Source: Filomicrobium sp. (GTDB taxonomy: Bacteria > Pseudomonadota > Alphaproteobacteria > Rhizobiales > Hyphomicrobiaceae). From it: DNA of 5,944 bases. Position 1 is the first letter of the stretch; every line of letters starts with the position of its first letter. The position numbers were made by a program, and so were the translations under genes. This document shows positions 5,420 to 5,944 of this stretch, one piece after another. The notes under the pieces were generated by a model. It was not told the DNA's origin. It saw only the letters and a program-made list of their open reading frames with translations, and searched no databases. The stretch covers positions 1-5,944 of the forward strand of contig JAJFHK010000304.1 of assembly GCA_021775655.1 (NCBI GenBank). Reading direction: 5' to 3'.

Positions 5420-5785
5420 ATGAACCAACTGCTTCTCGACTATCTGCCAATTGTCGTCTTTCTGGGCGTGGCCCTGGTCATCGCGTTAGCGCTGGTGATT
5501 GCGCCGTTCCTCGTCGCGATGCGTAATCCCGATCCAGAAAAGGTTTCAGCTTACGAATGCGGGTTCGCAGCCTTTGATGATGCCCGAATGAAATTCGACG
5601 TACGCTTCTATCTCGTCTGCCTCCTGTTTATAATATTCGATCTCGAGATCGCTTTTCTGTTTCCTTGGGCAGCGGCGTTCCGCGACATCGGACTGTTTGG
5701 CTTCTGGTCGATGATGGTGTTCCTCGCTGTATTGACGATCGGTTTCATCTACGAGTGGAGAAAGGGTGCTCTCGAATGGGATTGA
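5420..5785 (+). CDS. nuoA: NADH-quinone oxidoreductase subunit A
   Basis: 121 residues, normal length for NuoA, a small membrane subunit at the junction of the peripheral and membrane arms of respiratory complex I, which passes electrons from NADH to quinone and pumps protons. Three hydrophobic helices at about 10-32, 62-85 and 91-112. Family motifs seen: YECG (45-48) in the long loop after helix 1, FDVRFYLVC...FIIFDLE (59-76) at helix 2, LFPWA (80-84), and the end [10 protein letters not shown] (111-120). ATG 5420 has no strong Shine-Dalgarno site; no better start exists, and the [12 protein letters not shown] start fits the family. Its stop overlaps the start of nuoB by 10 nt, so the two are translationally coupled in the nuo operon. 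Confidence 0.97.
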   Translation: MNQLLLDYLPIVVFLGVALVIALALVIAPFLVAMRNPDPEKVSAYECGFAAFDDARMKFDVRFYLVCLLFIIFDLEIAFLFPWAAAFRDIGLFGFWSMMVFLAVLTIGFIYEWRKGALEWD

Positions 5786-5944
5786 TCCTGCCGCCTGAAA
5801 TTCAGTTCGATAAGGCCCGAGAAGGCGCAAATGCTGGCGGCGGCGAAGTCCGTCCCGACCCCTACTTCACTGAGATCAACAACGAACTTGCCGACAAGGG
5901 GTTCCTCGTTACAACGACCGACGACCTCATCAACTGGGCGCGCA
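5776..5944 (+). CDS. nuoB: NADH-quinone oxidoreductase subunit B, 3'-truncated by the window edge
   Basis: 56 residues of the N-terminus are visible, starting [17 protein letters not shown]. The later part, [28 protein letters not shown], matches the conserved NuoB entry just before the cysteines that bind cluster N2, which lie beyond the edge. NuoB carries that last iron-sulphur cluster, the donor to quinone. ATG 5776 overlaps the nuoA stop (5783-5785); AAAGGG (5761-5766), 9 nt upstream inside nuoA, is a good ribosome site. Gene order nuoA-nuoB is the standard one. Confidence 0.96.
   Translation, partial: MGLILPPEIQFDKAREGANAGGGEVRPDPYFTEINNELADKGFLVTTTDDLINWAR

Overview
The window looks like a core chromosomal segment of an alphaproteobacterium, most likely of the Hyphomicrobiales (Rhizobiales). 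The reasons are the gene order lon - hupB - tRNA-Val - tRNA-Asp - nuoAB, a short exported protein that resembles the DUF1344 family common in rhizobia and relatives, and moderately GC-rich coding sequence with TTGAC-type -35 boxes. The placement rests on recognition of gene content, not on a database search.

Layout. Positions 1-2121 hold the 3' nine-tenths of the ATP-dependent protease gene lon, which enters from the left edge and ends at a strong intrinsic terminator. A 187-bp gap rich in inverted repeats leads to hupB (HU, 2401-2673), which has its own terminator. Next comes a 79-residue lysine/alanine/proline-rich, histone H1-like protein (2839-3078) with a third clear terminator. tRNA-Val(UAC) follows at 3251-3325. 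After about 400 bp with no convincing gene there are two divergent small genes of unknown function: a two-helix membrane protein on the minus strand (3722-3976) and a 70-residue acidic protein on the plus strand (4228-4440). tRNA-Asp(GUC) lies at 4534-4610. A minus-strand secreted DUF1344-like protein (4773-5033) has a terminator facing the tRNA. About 390 bp of non-coding DNA with several hairpins precede nuoA (5420-5785). nuoB overlaps the end of nuoA and leaves through the right edge.

How the parts relate. lon, hupB and the H1-like gene are co-oriented but separated by terminators, so they are probably three transcription units; the shared theme is protein quality control and nucleoid structure. 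nuoA and nuoB are translationally coupled and begin the operon for respiratory complex I. The stretch between tRNA-Val and nuoA carries only small, poorly characterised genes and is the accessory-looking part of the window.

I saw no CRISPR array, insertion sequence, phage gene or defence system. The most noteworthy items are the H1-like protein next to HU, inverted repeats overlapping three putative promoters, a shared heptamer in the two tRNA promoters, and the uncharacterised small genes between the tRNAs.
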